From: Thioclava marina
GTDB taxonomy: Bacteria > Pseudomonadota > Alphaproteobacteria > Rhodobacterales > Rhodobacteraceae
DNA length: 64,000 bases
Assembly (NCBI RefSeq): GCF_002020135.1
Contig: NZ_MPZS01000001.1
Location: 1,674,001-1,738,000, forward strand
Reading direction: 5' to 3'
A program made the translations under genes and the position numbers. Positions 27,627 through 36,122 of the stretch are shown one piece after another. Under the pieces are notes generated by a model. It saw nothing but the letters and a program-made list of their open reading frames with translations, made no database searches and had not been told where the DNA came from. Numbering within the stretch: position 1 is the stretch's first letter; each line of letters opens with the position of its first letter.

Positions 27627-27653
27627 AAAAGCCCCGGCGCGCAGGCCGGGGCT
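27627..27653 (-). terminator. Rho-independent terminator of the IalB-like gene
   Basis: GCCCCGGC (27631-27638) and GCCGGGGC (27645-27652) form a perfect 8-bp stem with a six-base loop; on the minus strand it is followed by TTTTGCG. It lies 23 bases past the stop codon. Confidence 0.75.
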
Positions 27654-27675
27654 ACAGGCATCTCTCAGCGCAGCT

Positions 27676-28197
27676 TTACTGGCAGCGTTTCTCGGCCTCG
27701 TCCGTCGCTGCGGTGAAGCCCATCAGCGAGAAGGTATCTTCCGTCTGGGTGCCACGCCCCGAACGCGCGGTGAGTTTCACATCGGCACCCGCCTTCAGAG
27801 CGGCGATGATCTTGGCGTCCTCGTCGGGCGAACCCGCCCAGGCGCCTTCCCCGTCGGTGAAGAGCGTGAATTTCTGCCCCCCGACCTCGAGATCGACGGT
27901 CGAGCCGTCGGCGAAGGGATAGCCGCCCATGAAGGAGACCTCGGGCTTCTTGCCCGGACGATAGGTCACGAACAGCAAGATGTCGCCGCGGCGAACCTGC
28001 ACGACCTTGCCGTCTTTCGTGTTCACGGTCTTCTTCGGCTTCGACACGCCCCAGCATTCCTTGGGGTTGTCGTCGACGAAAACGCTCCAATCCGTGTTTG
28101 CGGCCACGCGGTTGGTGCTTTCCTGAGCCATCGCGCCTTGTCCTGCCCCGAACATGAGCGCGGCGATCGCCGCGATCCGCAGACCCATTTTCATCAT
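27676..28197 (-). CDS. Invasion-associated locus B (IalB) family protein
   Basis: A 173-residue secreted protein: signal peptide 'MMKMGLRIAAIAALMFGAGQGAMAQ', then 'NTDWSVFVDDNPKECWGVSKPKK', 'RRGDILLFVTYRPGKKPEVSFMGGYPFADGSTVDLEVGG' and an ending 'DTFSLMGFTAATDEAEKRC'. IalB proteins are small periplasmic proteins named from Bartonella; they are widespread in free-living alphaproteobacteria where the role is not known. Two cysteines (mid and C-terminal) could form a disulfide. Start could be any of three adjacent methionines. Confidence 0.85.
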   Translation of the reverse strand: MMKMGLRIAAIAALMFGAGQGAMAQESTNRVAANTDWSVFVDDNPKECWGVSKPKKTVNTKDGKVVQVRRGDILLFVTYRPGKKPEVSFMGGYPFADGSTVDLEVGGQKFTLFTDGEGAWAGSPDEDAKIIAALKAGADVKLTARSGRGTQTEDTFSLMGFTAATDEAEKRCQ

Positions 28198-28360
28198 GCT
28201 TACAGCCTCCAGCTGTCGTTTTGCCTCTGCATCGCCCGGGCCGGTCGCCCTGTTTTTCGTGGCGGATGCGTTTTCCACTCGATAACACTCATTTAACCCA
28301 CAAATGCCTAGGGGTAAAACCCCGCAACGGCGAGATTTCGCGCATGAACCGGAGAGAAAG

Positions 28361-29350
28361 ATGACAGCAGCACCGATGATCGAATTGTGGCGGGGCGGAA
28401 TGCTGGAATCCGAGCATCACGGTCACGCGGTGATCTACGGTCCGGGCGGCGTCGAGATGGCTTGGGGCGACCCGGATGCGGTGATCTTCCCGCGTTCTTC
28501 GGTGAAGATGATTCAGGCGCTCCCGCTGATCGAGAGCGGGGCGGCAAAGGCGGCAGGACTGACCGATCGGCAGCTCGCCTTGGCCTGCGCAAGTCACTCG
28601 GGTGCTGCGCTACATCGCGAGGCGGTCGCGGACTGGCTCGCGGCGCTCGGGCTGGGCGATGACGACCTGCGCTGCGGGGCGCATATGCCGCGCGACCGGG
28701 ACGAAAAGAAGCGGTTGATCTGTTCGGACGGCACGCCTTGTCAGATGCACAACAACTGCTCGGGCAAACATGCCGGGTTTCTGACCCTCAATCGCCATCT
28801 CGGGACCGGGCCGGAATATGTCGAAGTGCTGCATCCGGTCCAGCAGGCCGTCAAGGCGGCCTTCGAAGAAGTCACCGGCGAAGACTCCCCCGGCTTCGGG
28901 ATCGACGGCTGCTCGGCGCCGAACTTCGCAACGAGCGTGACGGGGCTGGCGCGTGCGATGCAGTTCTTTGCCGCAGCCAATCCCGAAGGAGACCCACGCG
29001 AGAACGCCGCGGCCCGCCTCGCCCGCGCGATGGCACAGTATCCGGAAATGGTGGCAGGCGAGGGACGCGCCTGCACAGATCTGATGCGCGCAATGGAAGG
29101 GCGTGTCGCAGTGAAGACCGGGGCGGAAGCCGTCTATGTCGCGATCCTGCCCGAGCAACAGCGCGGCATTGCTCTCAAGATCGTGGACGGCGCCACCCGC
29201 GCATCGGAAGCCGCCATCACTGCCCTTCTGGTTCGCCTTGGCGCTCTCGAGCATAGTCATCCGGTCGTCTCGCGCCTCTTGACCGGATCGCAACGGAACT
29301 GGCGCGGTCTCGTTACGGGCGAGCTGCGCCTCGCTCCGGGGTTCGGCTGA
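28361..29350 (+). CDS. L-asparaginase, Rhizobium etli type (Asparaginase_II family)
   Basis: Hydrolyses asparagine to aspartate and ammonia. The 329-residue protein matches the ReAV-type enzyme: S46 and K49 in 'FPRSSVKMIQALPL', S78 in 'CASHSG', and the zinc-binding set C133 and K136 in 'NNCSGKHAG' plus C184 in 'IDGCSAPNFA'. 'VKTGAEAVYVAILP' carries the second lysine region. ATG 28361 follows GGAGAGAAAG. It is divergent from the IalB gene and convergent with the flagellar DUF1217 gene, whose stop codon abuts its own. Confidence 0.92.
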   Translation: MTAAPMIELWRGGMLESEHHGHAVIYGPGGVEMAWGDPDAVIFPRSSVKMIQALPLIESGAAKAAGLTDRQLALACASHSGAALHREAVADWLAALGLGDDDLRCGAHMPRDRDEKKRLICSDGTPCQMHNNCSGKHAGFLTLNRHLGTGPEYVEVLHPVQQAVKAAFEEVTGEDSPGFGIDGCSAPNFATSVTGLARAMQFFAAANPEGDPRENAAARLARAMAQYPEMVAGEGRACTDLMRAMEGRVAVKTGAEAVYVAILPEQQRGIALKIVDGATRASEAAITALLVRLGALEHSHPVVSRLLTGSQRNWRGLVTGELRLAPGFG

Positions 29351-30169
29351 TCACAGCAACAGCGACAGGCCCGAAGACCCGCTGCCCTTTAAGAGCATGA
29401 GCGCAGCATCTCCAGAGGTGATTGATCCGCTTGCATCGAGCTGACTGCGCAAGAAGAAATCGCGCGTCAGCTTCTCCAATGCCTCTGGACTGGTGAACTG
29501 CGCGGGATCGGATGAACCGAAAAGCGCTTCGGCCTTTTGCGCGTAGATCTCGACTTGTCGGTCTACGTCGAGCGACGCGACACTCGGCGGCAACCCGAAG
29601 GCGACTTGGAAAACACGGCTTAACGAGGTCGTCCCGATGATCGTGTACCATTTTGTCGTTGCGCTCGTTTCCTTGGCTGCGAGTTCAGGAAGGTCCTTTT
29701 GCAGCGCGAGCGCGAGACGCATATCCGCGTCGGTATTGCCAACAGCGACCTCGAATTGCCGGGATTCGTATTGCCCGATGATTTCTTCCGCGAAATCGGA
29801 CAACACCGTGCGCGGTGTGGTGTAGTCTCCGAAGCCGAAAGCCTTCGTGAACGCAAGATAGCGCTTGTCCGAAAGCTTGTTGCCTAAAGACCCGCTATCC
29901 AGCGAGCCTTCTTCAAGCACTTTGCGGATGAAAAACCTGTTTCCGATATCCTCATCAAGCCCGAAAGCGCCCAGCGCAACGTCAAGGAGCCGGCGATCCG
30001 CAACCAGATCTTCGGCACTTGTGATCGATCCGATCCTCTCGCGGAAATACTCTTTCGCAGTCTGCACCTCCGCGGAAGCGACAAAGGCCGCTTTCTGGGT
30101 TTCCATCGTTCGGTTCAGAAACCCCCAACCTGCATAGCCGGAATAGGGCACAATGGGCTGGTAGCTCAT
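29351..30169 (-). CDS. DUF1217 domain-containing flagellar-locus protein
   Basis: A 272-residue mostly helical soluble protein. It has the DUF1217 blocks 'YFRERIGSITSAEDLVADRRLLDVALGAFGLDEDIGNRFFIRKVLEEGSLDSGSLGNKLSDKRYLAFTKAFGFGD' region and the late 'YTIIGTTSLSRVFQVAFGLPPSVASLDVDRQVEIYAQKAEALFG'. In alphaproteobacteria it is found among flagellar genes, as here after flbT, with overlapping ATGA. Its molecular role is not established; it is sometimes annotated as a flagellar basal-body or filament-related protein. Confidence 0.87.
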   Translation of the reverse strand: MSYQPIVPYSGYAGWGFLNRTMETQKAAFVASAEVQTAKEYFRERIGSITSAEDLVADRRLLDVALGAFGLDEDIGNRFFIRKVLEEGSLDSGSLGNKLSDKRYLAFTKAFGFGDYTTPRTVLSDFAEEIIGQYESRQFEVAVGNTDADMRLALALQKDLPELAAKETSATTKWYTIIGTTSLSRVFQVAFGLPPSVASLDVDRQVEIYAQKAEALFGSSDPAQFTSPEALEKLTRDFFLRSQLDASGSITSGDAALMLLKGSGSSGLSLLL

Positions 30170-30570
30170 GACGGGCGAGCCGCGAGCAGCCGCTCCTCCC
30201 TCGGCAACAGGCTGCGCAGGGCCTTGAGGGCCTGATAATGCTGATTGTCGATCACCGCCAGCGTCGCCGCGTTGAGTTGTGTTCGGCTATCGTGATCGGT
30301 GAGGACTTGGCTGAGTTGTTCGATGCCGCGCAAAAGTTGCATCTTCGCTTCCTCCGGATCGGCATCTCCCGAGAGCACAAGCTGGGCAATATAACACACA
30401 CGACGCACCGGCGTGTTGACCTCGCCGGGATGGATCGCATCGCGCAGGCGCAGGATATTCGCGTTTGGCGTCATGATTGCGAGGCGTGAACGTCGCTCTC
30501 CATTCTCAATGACCGCACCGTTGATCAGGACCCGTTCTTTCGGCGCCAGTTTCAGGACGAGACCAGTCAT
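30166..30570 (-). CDS. flbT: Flagellin synthesis post-transcriptional regulator FlbT
   Basis: A 134-residue protein starting 'MTGLVLKLAPKERVLINGAVIENGERRSRLAIMTPNANILRLRDAIHPGEVNTPVRRVCYIAQLVLSGD', the classical FlbT pattern. In Caulobacter FlbT binds the flagellin mRNA leader and limits translation until the hook is complete; in some species it activates instead. It overlaps flaF upstream and DUF1217 downstream, making one unit below the flagellin gene. Confidence 0.95.
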   Translation of the reverse strand: MTGLVLKLAPKERVLINGAVIENGERRSRLAIMTPNANILRLRDAIHPGEVNTPVRRVCYIAQLVLSGDADPEEAKMQLLRGIEQLSQVLTDHDSRTQLNAATLAVIDNQHYQALKALRSLLPREERLLAARPS

Positions 30571-30944
30571 GCCGCCCCCCCGTCCTGACGCAAGCCGCGC
30601 ATGATGGCGGTGTTGATGTCGACGAGAACATCAGCCGACCCCTGTCCAGAAAGGATCTTGCGGCTATGGGATTGGGTAAATTCGTTCAGATAGAAAAGGC
30701 GCGCGCGCAACTCCGCAGGAAGGTTGTTTGCGGGATCGGCCACATCCGCTGCGAGCACGGTCCATAGCTTGCGGTTGTCGCAAATCGCCTCGGCGAGAGC
30801 TGGGAACTGCGCCGCGCCAGCGTCGGTAGCCTGTTTGAGGCGGCGTGTAACCCGGGCGAAAAGTTCGAATTCCATGCCACGCGCGGTGCGCACGGGCTGC
30901 GTTGAGTTGGCATAGGCCGTTTTGGCCAAGGTCGTCGCGTACAC
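30567..30944 (-). CDS. flaF: Flagellar biosynthesis regulator FlaF
   Basis: A 125-residue protein with 'AYANSTQPVRTARGMEFELFARVTRRLKQA', 'LAEAICDNRKLWTVLAADVADPANNLPAELRARLFYLNEFTQSHSRKILSGQGSADVLVDINTAIMRGL', matching FlaF. In Caulobacter FlaF is needed for flagellin secretion or synthesis and opposes FlbT. Located immediately after the flagellin gene and its hairpin terminator, and overlapping flbT by four bases. Confidence 0.95.
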   Translation of the reverse strand: MYATTLAKTAYANSTQPVRTARGMEFELFARVTRRLKQATDAGAAQFPALAEAICDNRKLWTVLAADVADPANNLPAELRARLFYLNEFTQSHSRKILSGQGSADVLVDINTAIMRGLRQDGGAA

Positions 30945-30993
30945 GGGAAATCCTTCCTGTGGCTGAATGCTGCGGTGCGCGGCTTTGCCGCGA

Positions 30994-31021
30994 GGAAAAG
31001 AGGCGCCGCTTACGGCGCCTC
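30994..31021 (-). terminator. Hairpin terminator/attenuator between flagellin and flaF
   Basis: GAGGCGCC (31000-31007) and GGCGCCTC (31014-31021) form a perfect stem with loop GCTTAC; on the minus strand TTTTCCTC follows. It begins ten bases after the flagellin stop codon, so it would end most flagellin transcripts and let few through to flaF-flbT. Confidence 0.75.
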
Positions 31022-31030
31022 TGGATCATG

Positions 31031-32554
31031 TCAGCGGAACAGCGACAGGATGTTCTGCGGTTGCTGGTTCGCGATCGAAAGCGCCTGGATCCCGAGCTGC
31101 TGCTGGGTCTGAAGCGCCTGAAGACGCGCCGAAGCCTCTTCCATATCCGCGTCGACGAGCGACCCGATCCCCGCTTTCATCGAATCGGTGAGATTCGAGA
31201 TGAAACTGGCCTGGGTTTCGATCCGGCTCGCCACCGAACCGAACTGCGCCGCGGCCTCGATCGAGGTCTGGATCATCGTCTCGATATTGTCGAGCGCCGC
31301 CGAAGCACCGGCATCGTTCGTAACATCGATATTATCAAGCCCTGACAGGCCGCCAGTCTGAACCGCGTTCCCGTTGACGTCATCATTCGCGGTGATCGTC
31401 ACGGTCGCGTCGGTGGCGTTGTCATTGGCGATCTCGATGATCCATTGATCCGAGCCGTTCTTGGAGACCTTGGTCGTCAAATCCGCATTATTCTCGGAAT
31501 CAATGGCGACCTTCAGACCTTTGACGACATCCTCCATCGTGTCGCCGTTGCTCGCCACGTAGGTCGCCGTTACCCCGTTCGAGAGCGCGAACTGATAACC
31601 GTCGCCTTCATTCACCGTCACATTCGAGAACGTGAAGGTCTCCGCGCGTTGATCGAGCATTACCGAACCTGCGCCTAGCGTGCCCGAAGACGCACCGCCC
31701 TGCGTGACTGAAATTGTCGTCTGGTCGAAGTCGCGCGTCGAGGAGAACTCCAGCGTGCCGGCATTGTTCGCAACGGTGATGCCCTCGATTTGAGCCGCGT
31801 TGATTGCATCCGCGATGGTTTGGGCCGCGGTTGTGTTGGTCGCGCTCAGATCACCAACGGCGAAACTGACCGTCGTTCCACCGATATTGAAGGACAGCGA
31901 ATCGCCGCTGAAATCGCCGGCAAGACTGATATCTGCGGGCGTTCCGGCCCCATCATCGCGAATTGCCGTGGCGGACAGTGTCGTCGAGGTCGACTGCACG
32001 TTGGTCGAGAGATCGGTCAGACCCGCGCCGGTCCCGAGCGACCCGTCGGTCATCGTAAGATCCTGACGCGACACGACGATTTGCGAGGCGTTCACACTCC
32101 CGTCGGACTGGCGATCAAGCGACGAGAGCACCGAAACCGAATCCATACCCTCGATAAGGTTCAGGCCGTTGAACTGCGCCGCGCCGACAACCGATTTGAT
32201 CTGGTCACGCAAGGCAACGATGTCGTCCTGGATCTTCACGCGATCGACGTTCGATTCCTGCGCAGCGACGATCTTGCCTTTCATCTCGGTCAGAAGGTCG
32301 GTGATCGTCTCCGATGCCTGACGCGCCACCGCGACGGTCGATTCGCCGAGGGCGAGGCTGTCGGAAATCCCCTTGAAGCCTTTCACATCCGATTCCATAA
32401 CTTTCGAGATGGCCCATACGGCGGCATTGTCCTTCGCGGAGCCGACCGATTTCCCGGTCGAAATTTCGGACTGCGTGGTGGCGAGGTTGGAGTTGATCCC
32501 CTTGAGGGTCTGGAGCGCAACCATCGCGCTGGTATTTGTCAGAATGCTGGACAT
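31031..32554 (-). CDS. fliC: Flagellin
   Basis: The filament subunit, 507 residues. Conserved N-terminal D0/D1 helices occupy about 1-140 ('SILTNTSAMVALQTLKGINSNLATTQSEISTGKSVGSAKDNAAVWAISKVMESDVKGFKGIS' region, then 'SLALGESTVAVARQASETITDLLTEMK'), and the C-terminal D1/D0 about 425-507, ending 'QTQQQLGIQALSIANQQPQNILSLFR'. The middle 270 residues are Thr/Asn/Asp-rich and variable, the surface domain. Only one flagellin gene is in the window. A hairpin and an AAAGGATGAG ribosome site stand just upstream. Confidence 0.97.
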   Translation of the reverse strand: MSSILTNTSAMVALQTLKGINSNLATTQSEISTGKSVGSAKDNAAVWAISKVMESDVKGFKGISDSLALGESTVAVARQASETITDLLTEMKGKIVAAQESNVDRVKIQDDIVALRDQIKSVVGAAQFNGLNLIEGMDSVSVLSSLDRQSDGSVNASQIVVSRQDLTMTDGSLGTGAGLTDLSTNVQSTSTTLSATAIRDDGAGTPADISLAGDFSGDSLSFNIGGTTVSFAVGDLSATNTTAAQTIADAINAAQIEGITVANNAGTLEFSSTRDFDQTTISVTQGGASSGTLGAGSVMLDQRAETFTFSNVTVNEGDGYQFALSNGVTATYVASNGDTMEDVVKGLKVAIDSENNADLTTKVSKNGSDQWIIEIANDNATDATVTITANDDVNGNAVQTGGLSGLDNIDVTNDAGASAALDNIETMIQTSIEAAAQFGSVASRIETQASFISNLTDSMKAGIGSLVDADMEEASARLQALQTQQQLGIQALSIANQQPQNILSLFR

Positions 32555-32572
32555 GTCTCATCCTTTCGTGGT

Positions 32573-32587
32573 CGGCGCTTTGCGCCG
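32573..32587 (-). promoter_or_regulatory. Hairpin in the flagellin mRNA leader
   Basis: On the minus strand CGGCGC-AAA-GCGCCG, a perfect 6-bp stem, ends about six bases before the AAAGGA ribosome site and 18 bases before the flagellin ATG. Its position fits a translational control element, the kind of leader on which FlbT acts in Caulobacter. The remaining 185 bases up to the next gene show no other gene and no convincing sigma28 or sigma54 promoter. Confidence 0.5.
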
Positions 32588-32771
32588 AATATTCAGAAGC
32601 CGCTGGTTCCTGCGGCGCTCATGGCGTTCTGACCTGTGCGGGGCCTTTCAGCGGGCCACGCGCCATCCGGTGGATGCGCACCCACATTGAGCTCGTCGGC
32701 GTTAAAGATCCGCTAACACGCCCTAGAGTTTTCCGGGTCGGGCGCGGAAAATTTCTAATCTGGTTAACGTG

Positions 32772-33113
32772 TTATGCGCGGCGCTCGAAGGCGCTTTCCT
32801 CGCGACGGATCGCGGTCTTGTGCCCCGACGCGTCATAGGAATCATACCCGCGCGCGGAGACCGTGATTGTTTTCAGACGCGATTGAGCTGCGCGCACCCC
32901 TTGCAATGCCGCTGCAAGAAGACGTTCATTTTCGATCGCCATTCGGCGCAGTTCGTGCAGCGCCTCGGCAGGGGGGGCGTCAAGGCGAGCCAACGCTTTT
33001 TGTTTGCGATCTGCAAGCCCCGTCAGCGCACCGAGATCCGCAGCCCGGATCGCCTCACGTTCGACCCGCAGAATATCCATCAACGCATGGACGGGGTCGG
33101 TTTCACGCGACAT
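32772..33113 (-). CDS. FlgN-like flagellar export chaperone
   Basis: A 113-residue helical protein beginning 'MSRETDPVHALMDILRVEREAIRAADLGALTGLADRKQKALARL' and ending 'RLKTITVSARGYDSYDASGHKTAI', a layout typical of small alphaproteobacterial FlgN homologues: long alpha-helical hairpin then 'YDxxG' tail. FlgN chaperones hook-filament junction proteins FlgK and FlgL to the export gate. The assignment is by pattern and context because similarity in this family is low. It overlaps the upstream FlgJ-like gene by 11 bases. Confidence 0.65.
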   Translation of the reverse strand: MSRETDPVHALMDILRVEREAIRAADLGALTGLADRKQKALARLDAPPAEALHELRRMAIENERLLAAALQGVRAAQSRLKTITVSARGYDSYDASGHKTAIRREESAFERRA

Positions 33114-33402
33114 CTTGTGTCCCCCGAGCCTCGAGCGCTTTGAAAATCGTCTCGGCAAGGCCAATCCCACCCGCATTTACCATGCGTTTCGCCTTTTCCT
33201 CACGCAGGAAAGAGGTGAATTGTTCCTCACCCACACCGCCGCCAAAAGCGCCATTCATCTCCGCCAATCCGGCATGTTTGAGCATTTCCGACAGGAAGCC
33301 CGCCTCCAGCGCTTGGGCCGAGCGGCGCAATTGTGCGGAGCGCTCCGCGATGCGCAAAGATTCCGGCGCGGAAAGTGTGAAGGGAGAAAGGCCGGTTTGC
33401 AT
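33103..33402 (-). CDS. Rod-binding protein (FlgJ N-terminal domain-like)
   Basis: A 99-residue protein with 'LRRSAQALEAGFLSEMLKHAGLAEMNGAFGGGVGEEQFTSFLREEKAKRMVNAGGIGLAETIFKAL', the FlgJ rod-cap domain. Unlike gammaproteobacterial FlgJ it has no muramidase domain, which is normal in alphaproteobacteria where a separate lytic enzyme (such as SltF in Rhodobacter) digests the wall. ATG 33402 is chosen over an upstream in-frame start because it aligns with the usual short N-terminus. Divergent from fliK across 110 bases. Confidence 0.83.
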   Translation of the reverse strand: MQTGLSPFTLSAPESLRIAERSAQLRRSAQALEAGFLSEMLKHAGLAEMNGAFGGGVGEEQFTSFLREEKAKRMVNAGGIGLAETIFKALEARGTQDVA

Positions 33403-33512
33403 GGATTGCTCCAATTGATGCGATTTTTTCCGATCATGGGGATCTCGGGTAAAGAATCGGTAACCCCGGGACGGCAATCTCCCTTCATTCACAGACAGAA
33501 GTCGCGAGGATC

Positions 33513-35441
33513 ATGATTCCCATTTCGCTCATCGAAACCGGTCTGGCGCCGCACCCGGACAAAGCTCCAGCGACGGCGCCGGAGTCACAAACGACTACAG
33601 AGCTGTTCGGCGTCGCGTTCGAAGAGACTGCGGCTCTTACACCGACCCTTCTCTTGCACACCGCGGAAAAGGCAATCCTCGGCGACGAATGCGCCCCCTC
33701 GGTAGCGACTGAAAAGTGTTCCGTCACCCTTGGCGCAGGTGCAAATCCCGAACCGCGGAGCGACATGAAGAACACCAGGCAGGCGGATTCTGCCACGAAG
33801 ACCCCTTTGCCAGAAAACTGCGGGACGGGACCGGATTGTGATCGGTTTCGCGGGCGGATGCCGCCGCCGCAGGCGGATGCAATCCGCGCGCGCACTGAGA
33901 GGCTTTCGGAGGTTGGGGAGGACGCTGATGAGGCAAGGGGTTCGAGACCGCGCCAAAATTCAGGATCCGGGGAGGAGAATGCCGGGATGTCTGAAGCCCC
34001 CGCGCCGAGCCCTGCCCTGCCGACGCCACTCTCACCGCCCCTTGGAGAGGGACGTCTAAATGAAAGGGGGCCGCGCTCAGAGCCTGCCGGGACTGTGTCT
34101 GACAGTATTCGCATCGGAAGTGACCGCCCTCCCGGCGCAGCGAACACCGGGATAGCGCCGGAAATGCAGGATCGACGAGCGATTCTCCCGCCCCTTCTAC
34201 CTGCGGGTAACCCTATGGGGGGCATGGCGTTTTTGGAAGCGTCGCGCGTCGAGCCAAGGTCAACGCCATCCATCGGCACCGAGTTGACGGAGGGCGGTTC
34301 CGACGCCGCCTCGGCACAGACTTCGCCCGAGCAGCGTTCTCAGGTGGGTCAACTCTTGAACGGAGGCGGCGGCGCAGACCTGCACGCAGGACGCAACGCC
34401 GCGTCGCTTGCAGGTGAAAGCGATCTCGGCCACCAAACCGCCGCTACGCCGGAAATGACGCGGATTACGCCAAAACAGGACATTCTAGGTGCGCACGATC
34501 CATCGCTTTCCGTGGGCACAGGTATGGCCCCGCGCGACAGCATCGAATTTGACCGTGGCGCAACATCGCGCACCGCAGTCGACATGCCGATCGCGCGGCT
34601 TATGACCCCGGAAATCCAGCCCGACGGACCCGCGCGCAATCAGATATCCGATGGGCGCCTCGGCCCTGACACCACCCGCGCTCCGCGATCGGTCGCGATC
34701 GAACCCACCAAGGCGACGTCAGGGGGGGATGCACCTTTGATGCGGCCCCAAGCCTCCTCCGATGTTACGGTGGCGCAAGCCGGGCCCAGCCCGCACTCCG
34801 GTGCAATGCCCGAAAAATTCACGGCAGAGCCGCTTGCTCCACCCCCCGCAACACATAGCGCCGATGCTGCGCAGGTGGCGCCTGCCCTGCCCGTCACGCC
34901 CAAGATCGTTGCGGACAATGACGAGCGCCTGAGCGATTTGCGCGCCTCTTCCACGGAGCCACCGCTCGCCCGCCCCGATTTGCCGCTTGCGACACTGCCC
35001 GAACCGCAACGAACGGCATCGGCGCCTCCGGCACCGGCGCTGGCGCAGTCCGTCGGCCAGCAGATCGGCGCTGCTCTTGCCCAGATGCCTGATCAGCCGA
35101 TCGAAATCTCGCTTTCGCCAGAGGAGCTGGGTCGGGTGCGCCTGACGCTTCACGCCCACGATCAGGCCATGACCGTTGCGATCCAGGCGGAACGGCCCGA
35201 AACGCTGGATCTGATGCGCCGCCACATCGACAGCCTCGCGCGCGAGATGCGCGAGCTTGGATATGGCGCGCTGAATTTCACTTTCGATCAGAATAGCGAC
35301 CAGAGCGCTTTTGCACAGCGAGACATGGGCGGTGATGCACAGGACGGGCCCACGCCGCCCAGTCTTGAGATGCCCGAACCGCTGCGCGCCAGCTTTGTGC
35401 CAATCCGGTCAGCCGCGTCAGGGCTCGACCTGAGGATGTGA
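33513..35441 (+). CDS. fliK: Flagellar hook-length control protein FliK
   Basis: Measures hook length and switches the export gate from hook to filament substrates. The 642-residue protein is long, disordered and Pro/Ala/Thr-rich for about 520 residues, then has the globular C-terminal Flg_hook domain about 530-600: 'PIEISLSPEELGRVRLTLHAHDQAMTVAIQAERPETLDLMRRHIDSLAREMRELGYGALNFTFDQ'. The long ruler region is poorly conserved, as expected. flgD follows nine bases later. Start has GAGGATC upstream. Confidence 0.93.
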   Translation: MIPISLIETGLAPHPDKAPATAPESQTTTELFGVAFEETAALTPTLLLHTAEKAILGDECAPSVATEKCSVTLGAGANPEPRSDMKNTRQADSATKTPLPENCGTGPDCDRFRGRMPPPQADAIRARTERLSEVGEDADEARGSRPRQNSGSGEENAGMSEAPAPSPALPTPLSPPLGEGRLNERGPRSEPAGTVSDSIRIGSDRPPGAANTGIAPEMQDRRAILPPLLPAGNPMGGMAFLEASRVEPRSTPSIGTELTEGGSDAASAQTSPEQRSQVGQLLNGGGGADLHAGRNAASLAGESDLGHQTAATPEMTRITPKQDILGAHDPSLSVGTGMAPRDSIEFDRGATSRTAVDMPIARLMTPEIQPDGPARNQISDGRLGPDTTRAPRSVAIEPTKATSGGDAPLMRPQASSDVTVAQAGPSPHSGAMPEKFTAEPLAPPPATHSADAAQVAPALPVTPKIVADNDERLSDLRASSTEPPLARPDLPLATLPEPQRTASAPPAPALAQSVGQQIGAALAQMPDQPIEISLSPEELGRVRLTLHAHDQAMTVAIQAERPETLDLMRRHIDSLAREMRELGYGALNFTFDQNSDQSAFAQRDMGGDAQDGPTPPSLEMPEPLRASFVPIRSAASGLDLRM

Positions 35442-35450
35442 GGACAAGAC

Positions 35451-36122
35451 ATGACCACCACCACACCGATCACCGCAAGCAGCGCCGTCACGGCGGCGGC
35501 GAACTCCACCAGGGCGGCGCAAAATGCGGGACTCAGCTCGGACTTCCAGACCTTTCTGACGATGCTGACAGTGCAGATGCAGAACCAGGACCCGTTGAAC
35601 CCGATCGAAAGTTCCGATTACGCGGTGCAGCTTGCGACCTTTTCCGGCGTCGAACAGCAGGTGAAGACCAACGACCTGCTTCAGGCCCTGACGACGCAGC
35701 TTGGCCTCAATGGCATGTCGGAACTGGCAGGCTGGGTCGGCATGCAGGCCCGCACCGAAGCGCCCGCCTGGTTCGACGGGGAAAGCCCGGTGACGCTCTC
35801 GCCGAACCCCGTTCTCGGGGCCGATCAAACGATCCTCGTGGTAAGCGATGCCAGCGGAACGACGGTCGCGCGCGACACGATCCCGGTCAGCGCCGAAATA
35901 CTCGCCTGGGACGGGCGCGATGGCAACGGCGCATCCCTTCCCGCAGGCCTCTATGAGTTCACTCTCGAAAGCTATTCGGGCGGCACGCTCGTCGGCACGA
36001 ACACCGTCGAAACCTACAACCGGATCGTCGAGGCGCAGGGCACTGCAAGCGGCCCGGTCCTCATCCTCGAAGGCGGGAGTGCGATCTCGACCGAAGCCGT
36101 GACCGCCCTGCGCGAGGGCTAG
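35451..36122 (+). CDS. flgD: Flagellar hook assembly (hook cap) protein FlgD
   Basis: A 223-residue scaffolding cap for hook polymerisation. The conserved N-terminal region 'FQTFLTMLTVQMQNQDPLNPIESSDYAVQLATFSGVEQQVKTNDLLQAL' is diagnostic; the C-terminal part has the FlgD tudor/Ig-like repeat 'ILAWDGRDGNGASLPAGLYEFTLESYSGG'. It follows fliK with a GAGGACAAG site. The stop overlaps the convergent ubiB stop by four bases, ending the flagellar island. Hook protein flgE is not in the window. Confidence 0.95.
   Translation: MTTTTPITASSAVTAAANSTRAAQNAGLSSDFQTFLTMLTVQMQNQDPLNPIESSDYAVQLATFSGVEQQVKTNDLLQALTTQLGLNGMSELAGWVGMQARTEAPAWFDGESPVTLSPNPVLGADQTILVVSDASGTTVARDTIPVSAEILAWDGRDGNGASLPAGLYEFTLESYSGGTLVGTNTVETYNRIVEAQGTASGPVLILEGGSAISTEAVTALREG

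Noticed and set aside
28311-28323. Hairpin GGGGT-AAA-ACCCC in the IalB/asparaginase divergent region
   Set aside because: Only five base pairs and not placed at a gene end; too weak to list as a feature.
32588-32771. Sigma28 or sigma54 promoter for flagellin
   Set aside because: Partial matches only (for example a TGGCGC...CCGCTG pair); none has the invariant bases at the right spacing.
33403-33512. Flagellar promoter TAAAGAAT between the FlgJ-like gene and fliK
   Set aside because: The -35-like half is fair, but the -10 half does not fit GCCGATAA.
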